A stretch of 64,000 nt of DNA from positions 124,001 to 188,000 of the forward strand of contig JALWTX010000008.1 of the NCBI GenBank assembly GCA_026993355.1, in the 5' to 3' direction. Both the position numbers and the translations under genes were made by a program. The notes under the pieces were generated by a model, which was not told the DNA's origin, searched no databases, and saw only the letters and a list, made by a program, of their open reading frames with translations. This stretch comes from Flavobacteriales bacterium. Its GTDB lineage: Bacteria; Bacteroidota; Bacteroidia; Flavobacteriales; Flavobacteriaceae. How positions within the stretch are numbered: the stretch's first letter is position 1; every line of letters begins with the position of its first letter. This document shows, in pieces, positions 32,798 to 41,483 of the stretch.

Positions 32798-34807
32798 ATG
32801 CTAAATAAATATCCGGTCATTTTCATTACATTGGTTTTAATTTTTGGAATATGCTTGGCAACTATTTTACCACTTCCTGTTAGTTGGCAATTAGGTGGCT
32901 TCGTATTTTCTTTCATTGTGAGTTTGACATTATATTTCAAAAAAAATAAGACGTATAGTAAAAATATTTCTTGGACGGTTTCCGTTTTTTTTATGGTTAT
33001 TTTTCTGGCTTATTTTTTATAATATTTATCCGATACCAGACATTCAAGTAAGCATTATTCACATTTTATACATTCAAGTAAACCACAGCTTTATCATCTT
33101 AAAATTATTACGTCTTTAAAACCAACCAAGTATTTTTATCGTTATATCGCATCGGTTCAACAAGTTGGTAACCACAAAACGATGGGAAAATTACTTGTCC
33201 AAAAAACTGATTCTACAAGTTGGCAAACTGGTAATACCCAATTAATTTTATTAGCCAATAAGGCAGATATTAAAAAAATTTCTGCCGGCGCATTCCCTTT
33301 TGGCTTTAATTATGCGCATTTTATGGCACATCATAACATCTATCAACAAATTAATTTGGATAAGATTGCTTATCGAACAAAGGTCACATCTAGCAAAAGT
33401 ATTATAATGATTGCTCATAAAATTAGAGAGCATATAAAAAAATATTTTAAAAAAAATGGTTTAGACTCAACCTCATATGATTTGGCAGTTGCATTATTGT
33501 TAGGCGAAAAACAAACTTTATCATCTGATATATATAGTGATTTTAAAGTGGCCGGTACGGTACATATTTTGGCTATTTCCGGTTTACATATAGGTATATT
33601 ACTCATTTTTCTAAATTTTCTATTTAAGCCACTAAAACTTTATTCTAAATGGCTTTTTTTAGCTCTTGTCTTGTCTATATTATGGTTTTATGCTTTTTTA
33701 ACCGGTTTTTCTCCTTCTGTTTTAAGAGCTGTCATTATGTTTAGTTTTTTACAAATAGGATTAATGTCAAAACACCGTGTAAATATTTACAACAGTCTTT
33801 TTATGGCGGCTTTTTTTATGTTCCTACTCAATCCCAATAATATATTTGATGTCGGATTTCAAATGAGTTTTGCCGCGGTTTTGTCTATTATCAGTTTTTA
33901 TCCTATTTTTTCCAGTTGGTTTTTGCCCCATTATAAAATATTAAAATGGTTAACCGATTTATTTTGGGTTTCCTTGTCGGCACAACTTGGGGTGCTACCT
34001 TTAACACTTTATTACTTTCATCAATTTCCTCTTTATTTTTTTCTGGCAAATTTGCTGGTTATACCTTTATTATTTATCATACTTTTTGTTGGTTTTAGTT
34101 TAATTTTATTGAGTTTTACGCCATTTAAAATCACTCTTATCTTTCAAATGTTTTCTTTTCTTCTTCAAGTACTTATTTTAATAAATCAAACAATTGCCCA
34201 TTGGCCTTATGCTGTGATCCGGCCCATTAGAATATCGGCTATCCAATTCATTTCTCTTTTTGCAGGTTTATTTTTGTTATATTATTTTTTTAAAAACAGG
34301 TCCAACTATAAAGCATGGCTTTTATTGGGATTGTGGATTATCAATTTTCAGTTAATAAGTATCTACCGGAACTATAATAATTCAAAAACGTATTATGTAT
34401 TTCATCAATATAAAAACGCCTTATCAGGTTTGACTACCGGCTATAAAATGCGAATATATTCGGATAGTTATCCTCTTAATAGATATTTCGCATATAATTT
34501 ATCTTCTTATTTTAAGATTGTGGATTCCACTTCTATTCCGTTTATGCAAAATATAAACCGGCATAAAGTAATGCATATAGATAAATTAGGCATATACAAA
34601 TTGGTAAATGCTCAACCTGAGATTGTGGTTGTTCATCATTCTCCTAAAATAAATGCAGACCGGATGTTAAGGTTTTTAAAACCTAAGTTGCTGATTATGG
34701 ATGGGTCAAATTATCCCTCTGTTGCTAAAGCTTTTGAAAAATCTGCCAAACGTTTTAAGGTTAGATTTTATAATACAGCCAAACAAGGGACATTCACCTT
34801 AAAATAA
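32798..34807 (+). pseudogene. comEC: ComEC/Rec2 DNA-uptake channel interrupted by an in-frame TAA
   Basis: The track shows two ORFs, 32798-33022 (74 aa) and 33182-34807 (541 aa), in the same frame. Reading through the single TAA at 33020-33022 gives a continuous frame of about 669 codons, the expected size of a Bacteroidota ComEC. The first part is two N-terminal membrane helices. After the stop the frame continues YLSDTRHSSKHYSHF into an OB-fold-like DUF4131 region. The Competence domain follows (LALLLGEKQTL-like segment, HILAISGLHIGILLIFL, GFSPSVLRAVIMF). ComEC carries DNA through the inner membrane. The promoter is intact. The TAA may be a true nonsense mutation, a recoded site or a sequencing error. 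Translation could also restart downstream and make a protein lacking the N-terminal helices. Confidence 0.75.
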
Positions 34808-34823
34808 ACAATTTTTATTTCTT

Positions 34824-34831
34824 TATCTTTG
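34824..34831 (+). promoter_or_regulatory. Promoter -7 element (TATCTTTG) for xrtF
   Basis: TATCTTTG matches TAnnTTTG, 20 bp before the TTG start of xrtF, so the exosortase pair can be expressed separately from comEC. Confidence 0.55.
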
Positions 34832-34850
34832 TGATAATAAAACTCAAAAT

Positions 34851-35381
34851 TTGACATCTGTTTTAAAGACATATAAACCGAGTATAATATTTATTGTCCG
34901 TTTTCTATTGGTCTATAGCTTATTGGTGTTACTTTATGGTGTCTATCAATCTCATTATATTGACCGGACTGATCCCCTGACGATTTGGGTAGGAAAAACA
35001 GTCACTGCCTTTTACCGTTTATTTCCTATCGATGCACAAACTATTCCATTAACTGGTGAATCGGGTTTAAAATTGATTTTAGAAGGGCGTTATGTAGCAA
35101 GAATTGTAGAAGGTTGTACGGCTGCAAGTATTATAATTCTTTTTATATCTTTTATTTTAAGTATTGGTAAACCTTTTAAGAAAGCTTTATTATTTGCCAT
35201 TCTGGGTAGCCTTTTTATTTTTTTATTCAATATTTTACGAATTGTCTTGTTGGGTTACATCCTGTATGTCGCACCTCAACACCAAACTTTTGCCCATCAG
35301 ATTTTGTTTCCGGTGCTAATCTATGGTTTTGTGGTTTTTTTATGGTTGGTTTTTATTCTGAAATATTATGACCCAAAATAA
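34851..35381 (+). CDS. xrtF: Exosortase family protein XrtF
   Basis: This 176-aa integral membrane Cys protease-transpeptidase-like protein belongs to the exosortase group found in Flavobacteriia. The catalytic set is visible: Cys in ARIVEGCTAASI (about 89), Arg in FNILRI (130), and His in TFAHQILFP (149). Exosortases cleave C-terminal sorting signals (Cys or PEP-CTERM-like tails) of surface proteins; XrtF substrates are poorly defined. A TTG start is used, with the promoter 20 bp upstream and no better ATG. It overlaps the next gene, its standard partner, by 14 bp. Confidence 0.9.
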   Translation: MTSVLKTYKPSIIFIVRFLLVYSLLVLLYGVYQSHYIDRTDPLTIWVGKTVTAFYRLFPIDAQTIPLTGESGLKLILEGRYVARIVEGCTAASIIILFISFILSIGKPFKKALLFAILGSLFIFLFNILRIVLLGYILYVAPQHQTFAHQILFPVLIYGFVVFLWLVFILKYYDPK

Positions 35382-35805
35382 ATTGGCTAAATATATTACG
35401 GCTTCTATCATTTTGGCCGGATTCCTACTTGTGCGGTTTTATGAAAAAAAAATATTAGATGATGGTTTATTTGATTTTTTTGAAAATGATTATCTCACAG
35501 AAAATTTACCGCCTGTTTCCTTATCAAAGTTACTATTAGCCGATAGCCTCCATTATGGATTAAATGTCCTTTTAAGTATTTTATTTTTGAAACTTATTTT
35601 TAAACAAAAGCAACTTATAGGCTTTCTAAGTCTGTTTTTCCTTTTATTCTATGTTTTGCTAATCATATTTTTATTTTTGGCAGTTATTTTTTACAAACCG
35701 GGCCATTATTTATTTCTGTTTTATATCAGGCGTTTACTAATACAACCTATTTTTTTATTTTTACTTATTCCGGCATTGTTTGTCCAGCAAAAATCGAAAC
35801 CTTAA
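35368..35805 (+). CDS. Exosortase F system-associated membrane protein
   Basis: This 145-aa membrane protein has about four helices. It is recognised by its coupling to xrtF and by features of the flavobacterial near-exosortase family: an early helix followed by VRFYEKKILDDGLFDFFENDY. The C-terminal half is strongly hydrophobic, ending IPALFVQQKSKP. Its role is unknown, but it accompanies XrtF consistently enough to be treated as part of the system. Its end overlaps the convergent kinase gene by 4 bp. Confidence 0.85.
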   Translation: MTQNKLAKYITASIILAGFLLVRFYEKKILDDGLFDFFENDYLTENLPPVSLSKLLLADSLHYGLNVLLSILFLKLIFKQKQLIGFLSLFFLLFYVLLIIFLFLAVIFYKPGHYLFLFYIRRLLIQPIFLFLLIPALFVQQKSKP

Positions 35806-36410
35806 TTGTTTTTCTTTTTTTCAGCCAAAAGTTTATCCACTTCTTTAATGGCTTTTTCCAATCGTTGTTTTTTATTGCCTTTTAAAATAATGTATTTTTT
35901 GCCATGTTCATCCAAAGCTTTTTTAAAAGCCTCAAACATTTCTTTGCGTTGCGTCGGCCGGTCTCTTAAATCATCCGCTTCCCAAGGAACATCAATATAA
36001 GTTAAAAAATATAAATCATATTGATTATTCCGGGCGGCTTCATCTAATAAAGGATCGACATAGCCGCCATAATATTCTTTAGAATAAACCTTTGTTTCCA
36101 GCAAATCGGTATCGCAAAATAAGACATCTGTCGCTTTTTGTGCCAAATCATTTTCCAATGACATTTGCCCGATGGCTATCGGGATCAAATCCTTTTGCTC
36201 ACATGTGCGGCGTTCGTTGTTCCAAACATTTTGTAAATATTCACGGGCATATTCCGGCGCCCAAACGGTGTTGTAGTGCCGCGCTAATTGTTGTGACAGG
36301 GTTGTTTTGCCGGTCGATTCAGGTCCGAACATAACAACTTTTATTACATCAGTAGGCTTTTGTCGAAGTTTTTCTCTTATATTTTGATCTGTCATACGCT
36401 TAATTTTCAA
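35802..36410 (-). CDS. Nicotinamide riboside kinase-like ATPase (NadR C-terminal domain type)
   Basis: This 202-aa cytosolic P-loop kinase resembles the ribosylnicotinamide kinase domain of NadR but lacks the adenylyltransferase domain. Walker A is MFGPESTGKTTL (about 27-38), followed by YAREYLQNVW and a Walker B-like LFCDTDLLETKVYS. The lid-like PWEADDLRDRPTQRK follows. It should phosphorylate nicotinamide riboside to NMN using ATP. It overlaps the upstream pnuC gene by 11 bp. This links uptake and trapping of the vitamin, which is the strongest argument for this substrate. Confidence 0.87.
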   Translation of the reverse strand: MKIKRMTDQNIREKLRQKPTDVIKVVMFGPESTGKTTLSQQLARHYNTVWAPEYAREYLQNVWNNERRTCEQKDLIPIAIGQMSLENDLAQKATDVLFCDTDLLETKVYSKEYYGGYVDPLLDEAARNNQYDLYFLTYIDVPWEADDLRDRPTQRKEMFEAFKKALDEHGKKYIILKGNKKQRLEKAIKEVDKLLAEKKKNN

Positions 36411-37110
36411 ACTTTTCTTTTTGCATTATTTTTTTCCATTGGCTGTATCCTTGGAAAGCTAAAATTAAAAAAATAAAATATTGTATAGCCGTAAAACCAT
36501 AGCCTTTTATTAAATATAAAGGCACTGAAATGATATTTACGGCAATCCAAAAAAGCCAATTTTCTAATTTTTTGTTAGCCATTAACCACATAGCAGCAAA
36601 GGCTGCGCCGGTTGTAAAAGTGTCTAAAAAAGGCGTGATTTTTTTTATTTCAGCCAATTGACAGGTTGACAAATGCTGCCATGCATAAGTGACACTGTCT
36701 TTGAAGCCAAGCTTATTTGGCATGACATTAAAATGACGGTAAACCCAAATAACAAAAGCCGAAGTAAAAATAAATATACCTAAAGCCAATAAATAATCGC
36801 GTTTTGTACTGCGGGTTATAGGTATGGGTTTGTGACTCTTTTGATCGACCCGGCTCCATACCCACCAACCATACAAACTCATAAGAGTATAATAAATATT
36901 TATAATCAAATCGCCATACATTTGCCATTTGCTCAGCAGATAAACATAAATAGCTGTACTGATTATGCCGGTCGGATATACCAAAATATTTTCTTTTTTG
37001 GCAAACAAAACACTGGCTATGCCAAAAGCCATAGCTATAAATTCTAAAACGATATATATATAAGGAGTATGCCGGTAGGGATCGGTAAAGAAATGTATAA
37101 ATTCTTGCAT
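36400..37110 (-). CDS. pnuC: PnuC-type nicotinamide riboside transporter
   Basis: This 236-aa inner-membrane protein has about seven helices and is of the PnuC family, which facilitates diffusion of nicotinamide riboside. The family's N-terminal signature is present as IASVLFAKKENILVYPTGIISTAIYVYLL (about 32-60). It is followed by YTLMSLYGWWVW, whose aromatic stretch lines the substrate site. PnuT (thiamine) relatives look similar, but coupling to the NadR-like kinase favours nicotinamide riboside. A promoter candidate lies at 37128-37135. Confidence 0.9.
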   Translation of the reverse strand: MQEFIHFFTDPYRHTPYIYIVLEFIAMAFGIASVLFAKKENILVYPTGIISTAIYVYLLSKWQMYGDLIINIYYTLMSLYGWWVWSRVDQKSHKPIPITRSTKRDYLLALGIFIFTSAFVIWVYRHFNVMPNKLGFKDSVTYAWQHLSTCQLAEIKKITPFLDTFTTGAAFAAMWLMANKKLENWLFWIAVNIISVPLYLIKGYGFTAIQYFIFLILAFQGYSQWKKIMQKEKFEN

Positions 37111-37127
37111 AGGTAGTATTTGGCTGT

Positions 37128-37135
37128 CAAAAATA
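37128..37135 (-). promoter_or_regulatory. Candidate -7 element (TATTTTTG) for pnuC
   Basis: The minus strand reads TATTTTTG, matching TAnnTTTG, 17 bp before the pnuC ATG. The leader would be about 10 nt. Confidence 0.5.
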
Positions 37136-37205
37136 GCTATTTTTTCGATACAGGTTTATAAATACGATAATGAAATGCTTTAGATTACCCTAAAAATTAC
37201 TTTAA

Positions 37206-37234
37206 TTCCTCAGGGGGTAGTGCAAAATGAGGAA
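37206..37234. promoter_or_regulatory. Inverted repeat, possible operator for the aldehyde dehydrogenase
   Basis: TTCCTCA and TGAGGAA are separated by 15 bp that include a G-run, which stands out in this A+T-rich region. The size suits a dimeric regulator site. It lies about 230 bp before the aldehyde dehydrogenase start. Evidence is limited to the symmetry. Confidence 0.3.
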
Positions 37235-37465
37235 GTATTTTGACGATAAAACAATTTATATCTTCTATCTATCTTCTTTCAATCTCTTTTTAATAAATTC
37301 ATAACAATTTGGAAGATATTTTGAATTTTATTCAAAAAATGAAAATATTGCCGAATTTTAACATTTTGATTAAATTTTTATACTTATTTTCAACAAAAAA
37401 TTTAAAGAGGCAGCTGAAAATCTTTAAAAGAGTAAGCAAAAATTAATAACCAAATAACACTAACT

Positions 37466-38965
37466 ATGATTTACGAAAAACCAAAATTCAAAGAAAAGTA
37501 TGGCAATTTTATTAATGGAAAATTTGTAGAACCGGTCGGGGGTGAGTATTTTGACAATTATTCTCCTATTGACAACAGCTTTTTGGCCAAATATCCGCGT
37601 TCAAAAAAAGAAGATGTCAATAATGCTGTTGCTGCTGCCAATGCCGCCAAAGATGCTTGGGAAAAAGTTTCACCTATAGAAAAAGCCAGAATGCTTAATA
37701 AAGTAGCCGATATTATTGAAGAACATTTAGAGGAGTTTGCCGTAGTGGAAACAGCAGATAACGGTAAGCCCATAAGAGAAACCTTAAATGCCGATGTTCC
37801 TTTAGCTGCCGATCATTGGCGTTATTTTGCTGCGGCTATACGTGCCGAAGAGGGTTCTGCTACAGAACTTGATGAAAATACCGTATCCCTTATTATAAAA
37901 GAACCCATGGGCGTTGTAGCGCAAATTATTCCTTGGAATTTTCCGTTATTAATGCTGTCATGGAAATTGCCACCCGCATTGGCTGCCGGCAATACTGTCG
38001 TTTTAAAACCGGCAGAGCAAACGCCTGCCAGCGCCACCTTATTGATGGAAAAAATTGCCGACGTATTTCCTCCCGGCGTTATCAATATTGTTCACGGATT
38101 TGGACCCGAAGCCGGAAAACCCTTGGCTTCACATCCGGGTGTTGATAAGGTTGCCTTTACCGGTGAAACCACTACGGGACAATTAATTATGCAATATGCA
38201 TCTAAAAACATCAATCCTGTAACCATGGAATTAGGTGGTAAATCACCAAATATATTCTTCAATTCGGTGATGGATGCCGATGACGATTTCCTTGATAAAG
38301 CCATTGAAGGTGCCGTATTATTTGCCTTTAATCAAGGAGAGGTTTGCACATGCCCTTCCCGTTTATTAGTGCAAGAAGATATTTATGATGAATTTATGAA
38401 ACGGGTGATTGATCGTGTCAATGCCATCAAACAAGGCAATCCGTATGATACCGAAACACAAATGGGCGCTCAGGCATCTAAAGACCAATTTGAAAAAATT
38501 ATGTCTTATATCAAAATCGGAGAAGAAGAAGGCGGTAAAATTCTTACCGGTGGAGAGCCAGCCGAAGTAGAAGGCGAATTCAAAAAGGGTTATTATATTA
38601 AACCTACTTTGATAGAAGGACACAATAAAATGCGTGTTTTTCAAGAAGAAATTTTCGGACCGGTCTTATCGGTTACCAAATTCAAAGATGAAGCCGATGC
38701 TATTGAAATAGCAAACGATACTATGTACGGATTAGGCGCCGGTGTTTGGACACGTGACGCACACCAATTATATCAAATTCCACGAGCCATAAAAGCGGGA
38801 CGGGTTTGGGTCAATAATTATCATGCTTATCCTGCGCATGCACCATTTGGTGGTTACAAAAAATCAGGATTTGGTAGAGAAACCCACTTGATGATGCTTG
38901 ATCATTATCGTCAAAATAAAAATATGTTGATTTCTTATGACAAAAAGAAATTAGGATTTTTTTAA
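37466..38965 (+). CDS. NAD(P)-dependent aldehyde dehydrogenase (acetaldehyde type)
   Basis: This 499-aa cytosolic enzyme oxidises an aldehyde to its acid. The N-terminal [20 protein letters not shown] and the block [20 protein letters not shown] are typical of the acetaldehyde/Exa-type group. The catalytic Glu is in MELGGKSPN (about 262), and the nucleophile Cys is in [12 protein letters not shown] (about 300). [19 protein letters not shown] at the C-terminus is characteristic. It is followed by a DUF779 gene and acetyl-CoA synthetase, which suggests acetaldehyde to acetate to acetyl-CoA. Confidence 0.93.
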   Translation: MIYEKPKFKEKYGNFINGKFVEPVGGEYFDNYSPIDNSFLAKYPRSKKEDVNNAVAAANAAKDAWEKVSPIEKARMLNKVADIIEEHLEEFAVVETADNGKPIRETLNADVPLAADHWRYFAAAIRAEEGSATELDENTVSLIIKEPMGVVAQIIPWNFPLLMLSWKLPPALAAGNTVVLKPAEQTPASATLLMEKIADVFPPGVINIVHGFGPEAGKPLASHPGVDKVAFTGETTTGQLIMQYASKNINPVTMELGGKSPNIFFNSVMDADDDFLDKAIEGAVLFAFNQGEVCTCPSRLLVQEDIYDEFMKRVIDRVNAIKQGNPYDTETQMGAQASKDQFEKIMSYIKIGEEEGGKILTGGEPAEVEGEFKKGYYIKPTLIEGHNKMRVFQEEIFGPVLSVTKFKDEADAIEIANDTMYGLGAGVWTRDAHQLYQIPRAIKAGRVWVNNYHAYPAHAPFGGYKKSGFGRETHLMMLDHYRQNKNMLISYDKKKLGFF

Positions 38966-38987
38966 AAAATATAATATTATAAAACAG

Positions 38988-39021
38988 TCGATTAGCTCGT
39001 TATTTGGGCTAATCGATTTTC
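38988..39021 (+). terminator. Hairpin after the aldehyde dehydrogenase gene
   Basis: A 9-bp perfect stem (TCGATTAGC / GCTAATCGA) with an 11-nt loop is followed by TTTT. It sits in the 73-bp gap before the DUF779 gene. It may be a terminator or an mRNA-stabilising element that sets different levels of the two products. Confidence 0.65.
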
Positions 39022-39038
39022 ATTTAAATTTAAAAACA

Positions 39039-39431
39039 ATGGCATTTCAACAAGTAGCAATAACAGATAAAGCAGCAGAAGTTGTCAGAAAATTAAAAGA
39101 AGAATACGGAGAAGTTATTTTTCATCAAAGTGGTGGTTGCTGTGACGGAACAGCACCCATGCTTATTGAAAAAGAGGATATGTATCTGGATGACAGTGAT
39201 ATTCTTTTAGGTCAACTTGAAGGGGTTAACTATTATATGAGTGAAGATATGTATGAAATATGGAAATATACGCATATTACCGTAGATGTAACCGAAGGAC
39301 GAGGTTCAACCTTTTCTTTAGAAATTCCGCTTGGATTAAGGTTTATTATTCATTCGCGTATTATGAGCGGCGATGAAGCTAAAGCCTTAGGTTTGCCTGA
39401 TAATATGCTCAATCAGTCACCGCCGGAATAA
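39039..39431 (+). CDS. DUF779 family protein (aldehyde dehydrogenase-associated)
   Basis: This 130-aa cytosolic protein is of the DUF779 family. The family's Cys-rich motif is seen as FHQSGGCCDGTAPML (about 28-42). It is followed by ILLGQLEGVNYYMSEDMYEIW and a conserved C-terminal LEIPLGLRFIIHSRIMS. DUF779 genes sit next to acetaldehyde dehydrogenase genes in diverse bacteria, as here. The vicinal Cys residues suggest metal binding or redox, but the role is not established. It is 73 bp behind the dehydrogenase and 83 bp before acs. Confidence 0.9.
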   Translation: MAFQQVAITDKAAEVVRKLKEEYGEVIFHQSGGCCDGTAPMLIEKEDMYLDDSDILLGQLEGVNYYMSEDMYEIWKYTHITVDVTEGRGSTFSLEIPLGLRFIIHSRIMSGDEAKALGLPDNMLNQSPPE

Positions 39432-39514
39432 TTTCTTTCTAATTTAATAAATTAATTGCGTTACGAAAAACATTAATAATATTCTTATTCTATAAGTTAA
39501 AAATTAAAAAAAAT

Positions 39515-41422
39515 ATGATACCAAAAATATCAACACTAAGTGGATACTTGCATGAGTACCAGAAAAGTGTAGCCAATCCCACCGGATTTTGGTCTAACAT
39601 TGCCGAAACCTTTTATTGGCGTAAACCCTGGGTCAAAACCTTGGATTGGAACTTTGATGAGCCCAAAATTGAATGGTTTAAAGAGGGCAAATTAAATATA
39701 ACCGAAAACATTTTTGAACGGCATTTATTTTTACGGGGAAATCAACCGGCTATTATTTGGGAGCCAAATGATCCGGAGGAACCTAACCGTATTTTTACTT
39801 ATCGTCAATTGTATGAAGAAGTCAATAAATTTGCACATGTATTGCAGTCCATGGGTGTCAAAAAAGGGGACAGGGTGGCTATTTATTTACCTATGATTCC
39901 TGAGCTGGCCATTGCCATGTTGGCTTGTGCACGAATTGGCGCCATACATTCCATTGTTTTCGCCGGTTTTTCGGCCAAAGCTTTGGCTGACAGAAATAAT
40001 GATGCACAAGCAAAAATATTAATTACAGCCGATGGTGGCTATAGAGGAGACAAAACCATTCCACTTAAAGAAACAGCCGATGCTGCTTTGGAAATGTCCA
40101 CTTCTGTCGAGAAAATGATTGTGGTAAAACGCACGGGAGTACCCGTCAATATGAAAGAAAACCGTGATGTTTGGTGGCACGAGATGATGACCGGTAAGCC
40201 TGTAAGTTTTGAGCCTGTAACGATGGATGCCGAAGATCCGTTGTTTATTTTATATACCAGCGGTTCAACCGGCAAGCCAAAAGGAGTTTTGCATACAACC
40301 GGCGGATATATGGTATATACGGCTTATACGTTCAAAAACGTTTTTCAATACCGTTCTAATGATGTTTATTTTTGTGCGGCAGATATAGGTTGGATAACCG
40401 GGCACTCCTACATTATTTATGGACCATTATTGGAAGGGGCTATCAGTCTGATGTTTGAAGGTATTCCGACTTATCCGGCTCCGGACCGTTATTGGCAAAT
40501 TATTGAAAAATATAAAGTTAATGAGTTTTATACCTCACCTACGGCCATACGGGCATTATTGGCCCAAGGTGAAGAATGGGTTGATAAATATGAGATGCCA
40601 AGCTTACGGGTGTTGGGTACCGTTGGCGAGCCTATCAATGAAGAGGCATGGCATTGGTATCATGACCATGTCGGAAAAGGTCGTTGTCCTATTGTAGATA
40701 CCTGGTGGCAAACCGAAACCGGTGGAATTATGATAAGTCCTTTGGCAGGTATAGTACCAACCAAACCGGCTTATGCCACCTTGCCTTTACCTGGCGTCCG
40801 GCCTGTCATTGTCAATCAGGAAGGCGAGAAGTTGTATGGCAAAAATGTTGAAGGAAATTTGTGTATTGAATTTCCATGGCCGGGTATGGCTCGGACTCTT
40901 TGGGGAGATCATAAACGTTTTAAAGAAGCTTATTTCAGCACGTTCCCGGGACTTTATTTTACTGGTGATGGTGTTAAACGGGATGAAGATGGATATTATC
41001 GTATTTTAGGTCGTATTGATGATGTGATAAATGTATCCGGGCACCGTTTAGGTACCGCTGAAATTGAAAATGCCCTTAATGAACATCCGTTAGTAGCCGA
41101 ATCTGCTGTAGTAGGTATGCCACATGACATAAAAGGGCAAGGTATTTATGCCTATGTTGTAGCCCCAGAACGGCCTGAAGGATTAGAGGATGAATTGCGT
41201 CAATCATTGATAAAAGGCGTGTCAAAATTGATTAGTCCGATAGCCAAACCGGATCAAATACAGTTTGTCGATGCCCTGCCTAAAACCAGAAGTGGTAAAA
41301 TTATGCGGCGTATTTTACGCAAAATTGCTACGGGTTCAGATGATTTTGGAGATACTTCCACCTTGACCAATCCCGAAATAGTTGACAAAATTATAAAAGG
41401 TTATGAAAAATTGAATCAATAA
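39515..41422 (+). CDS. acs: Acetyl-CoA synthetase (acetate--CoA ligase, AMP-forming)
   Basis: This 635-aa cytosolic ligase makes acetyl-CoA from acetate, CoA and ATP through acetyl-AMP. Adenylate-forming motifs occur in order: LFILYTSGSTGKPKGVLHTT (about 247-266), WWQTETGGIMISPL (about 395) and YFTGDGVKRDEDGYYRILGR with DDVINVSGHRLGTAEIE (about 485-520). The regulatory Lys motif is PKTRSGKIMRRILRKIA, the usual acetylation site. It ends the aldehyde dehydrogenase-DUF779-acs run. The last codons of acs lie in the left copy of the 88-bp direct repeat. Confidence 0.96.
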   Translation: MIPKISTLSGYLHEYQKSVANPTGFWSNIAETFYWRKPWVKTLDWNFDEPKIEWFKEGKLNITENIFERHLFLRGNQPAIIWEPNDPEEPNRIFTYRQLYEEVNKFAHVLQSMGVKKGDRVAIYLPMIPELAIAMLACARIGAIHSIVFAGFSAKALADRNNDAQAKILITADGGYRGDKTIPLKETADAALEMSTSVEKMIVVKRTGVPVNMKENRDVWWHEMMTGKPVSFEPVTMDAEDPLFILYTSGSTGKPKGVLHTTGGYMVYTAYTFKNVFQYRSNDVYFCAADIGWITGHSYIIYGPLLEGAISLMFEGIPTYPAPDRYWQIIEKYKVNEFYTSPTAIRALLAQGEEWVDKYEMPSLRVLGTVGEPINEEAWHWYHDHVGKGRCPIVDTWWQTETGGIMISPLAGIVPTKPAYATLPLPGVRPVIVNQEGEKLYGKNVEGNLCIEFPWPGMARTLWGDHKRFKEAYFSTFPGLYFTGDGVKRDEDGYYRILGRIDDVINVSGHRLGTAEIENALNEHPLVAESAVVGMPHDIKGQGIYAYVVAPERPEGLEDELRQSLIKGVSKLISPIAKPDQIQFVDALPKTRSGKIMRRILRKIATGSDDFGDTSTLTNPEIVDKIIKGYEKLNQ

Positions 41423-41483
41423 AATGAAAGAGGCTGCTAATTAAATTAACAGCCTCCTTTTATAAATTGGATCGTTGAATTAT
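41396..41483. repeat. 88-bp direct repeat, left copy (target site duplication)
   Basis: It includes the last eight acs codons with the stop, the acs terminator and 27 further bases. It is identical over all 88 bp to 41945-42032, and the identity stops exactly at the ends of the inserted element. The arrangement indicates duplication of the target on insertion. Confidence 0.9.
41430..41461 (+). terminator. Terminator of acs
   Basis: GAGGCTG / CAGCCTC encloses a 13-nt A/T loop that can pair further, followed by TTTT. It lies 8 bp after the acs stop, inside the left 88-bp repeat. Confidence 0.8.

Larger units (their letters stand above)
37111..37465. other. 355-bp intergenic region between divergent pnuC and aldehyde dehydrogenase genes
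   Basis: It holds a -7 match for pnuC at 37128 and a 7-bp inverted repeat at 37206-37234. Otherwise it is very A+T-rich sequence. No consensus TAnnTTTG was found for the aldehyde dehydrogenase, no riboswitch consensus was recognised, and no coding frame looks real. Confidence 0.5.

Noticed and set aside
33020-33181. Frameshift as the cause of the comEC break
   Set aside because: Both ORFs are in the same frame, so a nonsense codon rather than an indel explains the break.
33182-34807. Treating the 541-aa ORF as an independent gene
   Set aside because: ComEC-like sequence continues upstream in the same frame to a good promoter and start at 32798; only one stop codon interrupts it.
37111-37465. 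Riboswitch upstream of pnuC or the aldehyde dehydrogenase
   Set aside because: No recognisable TPP, NAD or other riboswitch core; the pnuC leader appears to be only about 10 nt.
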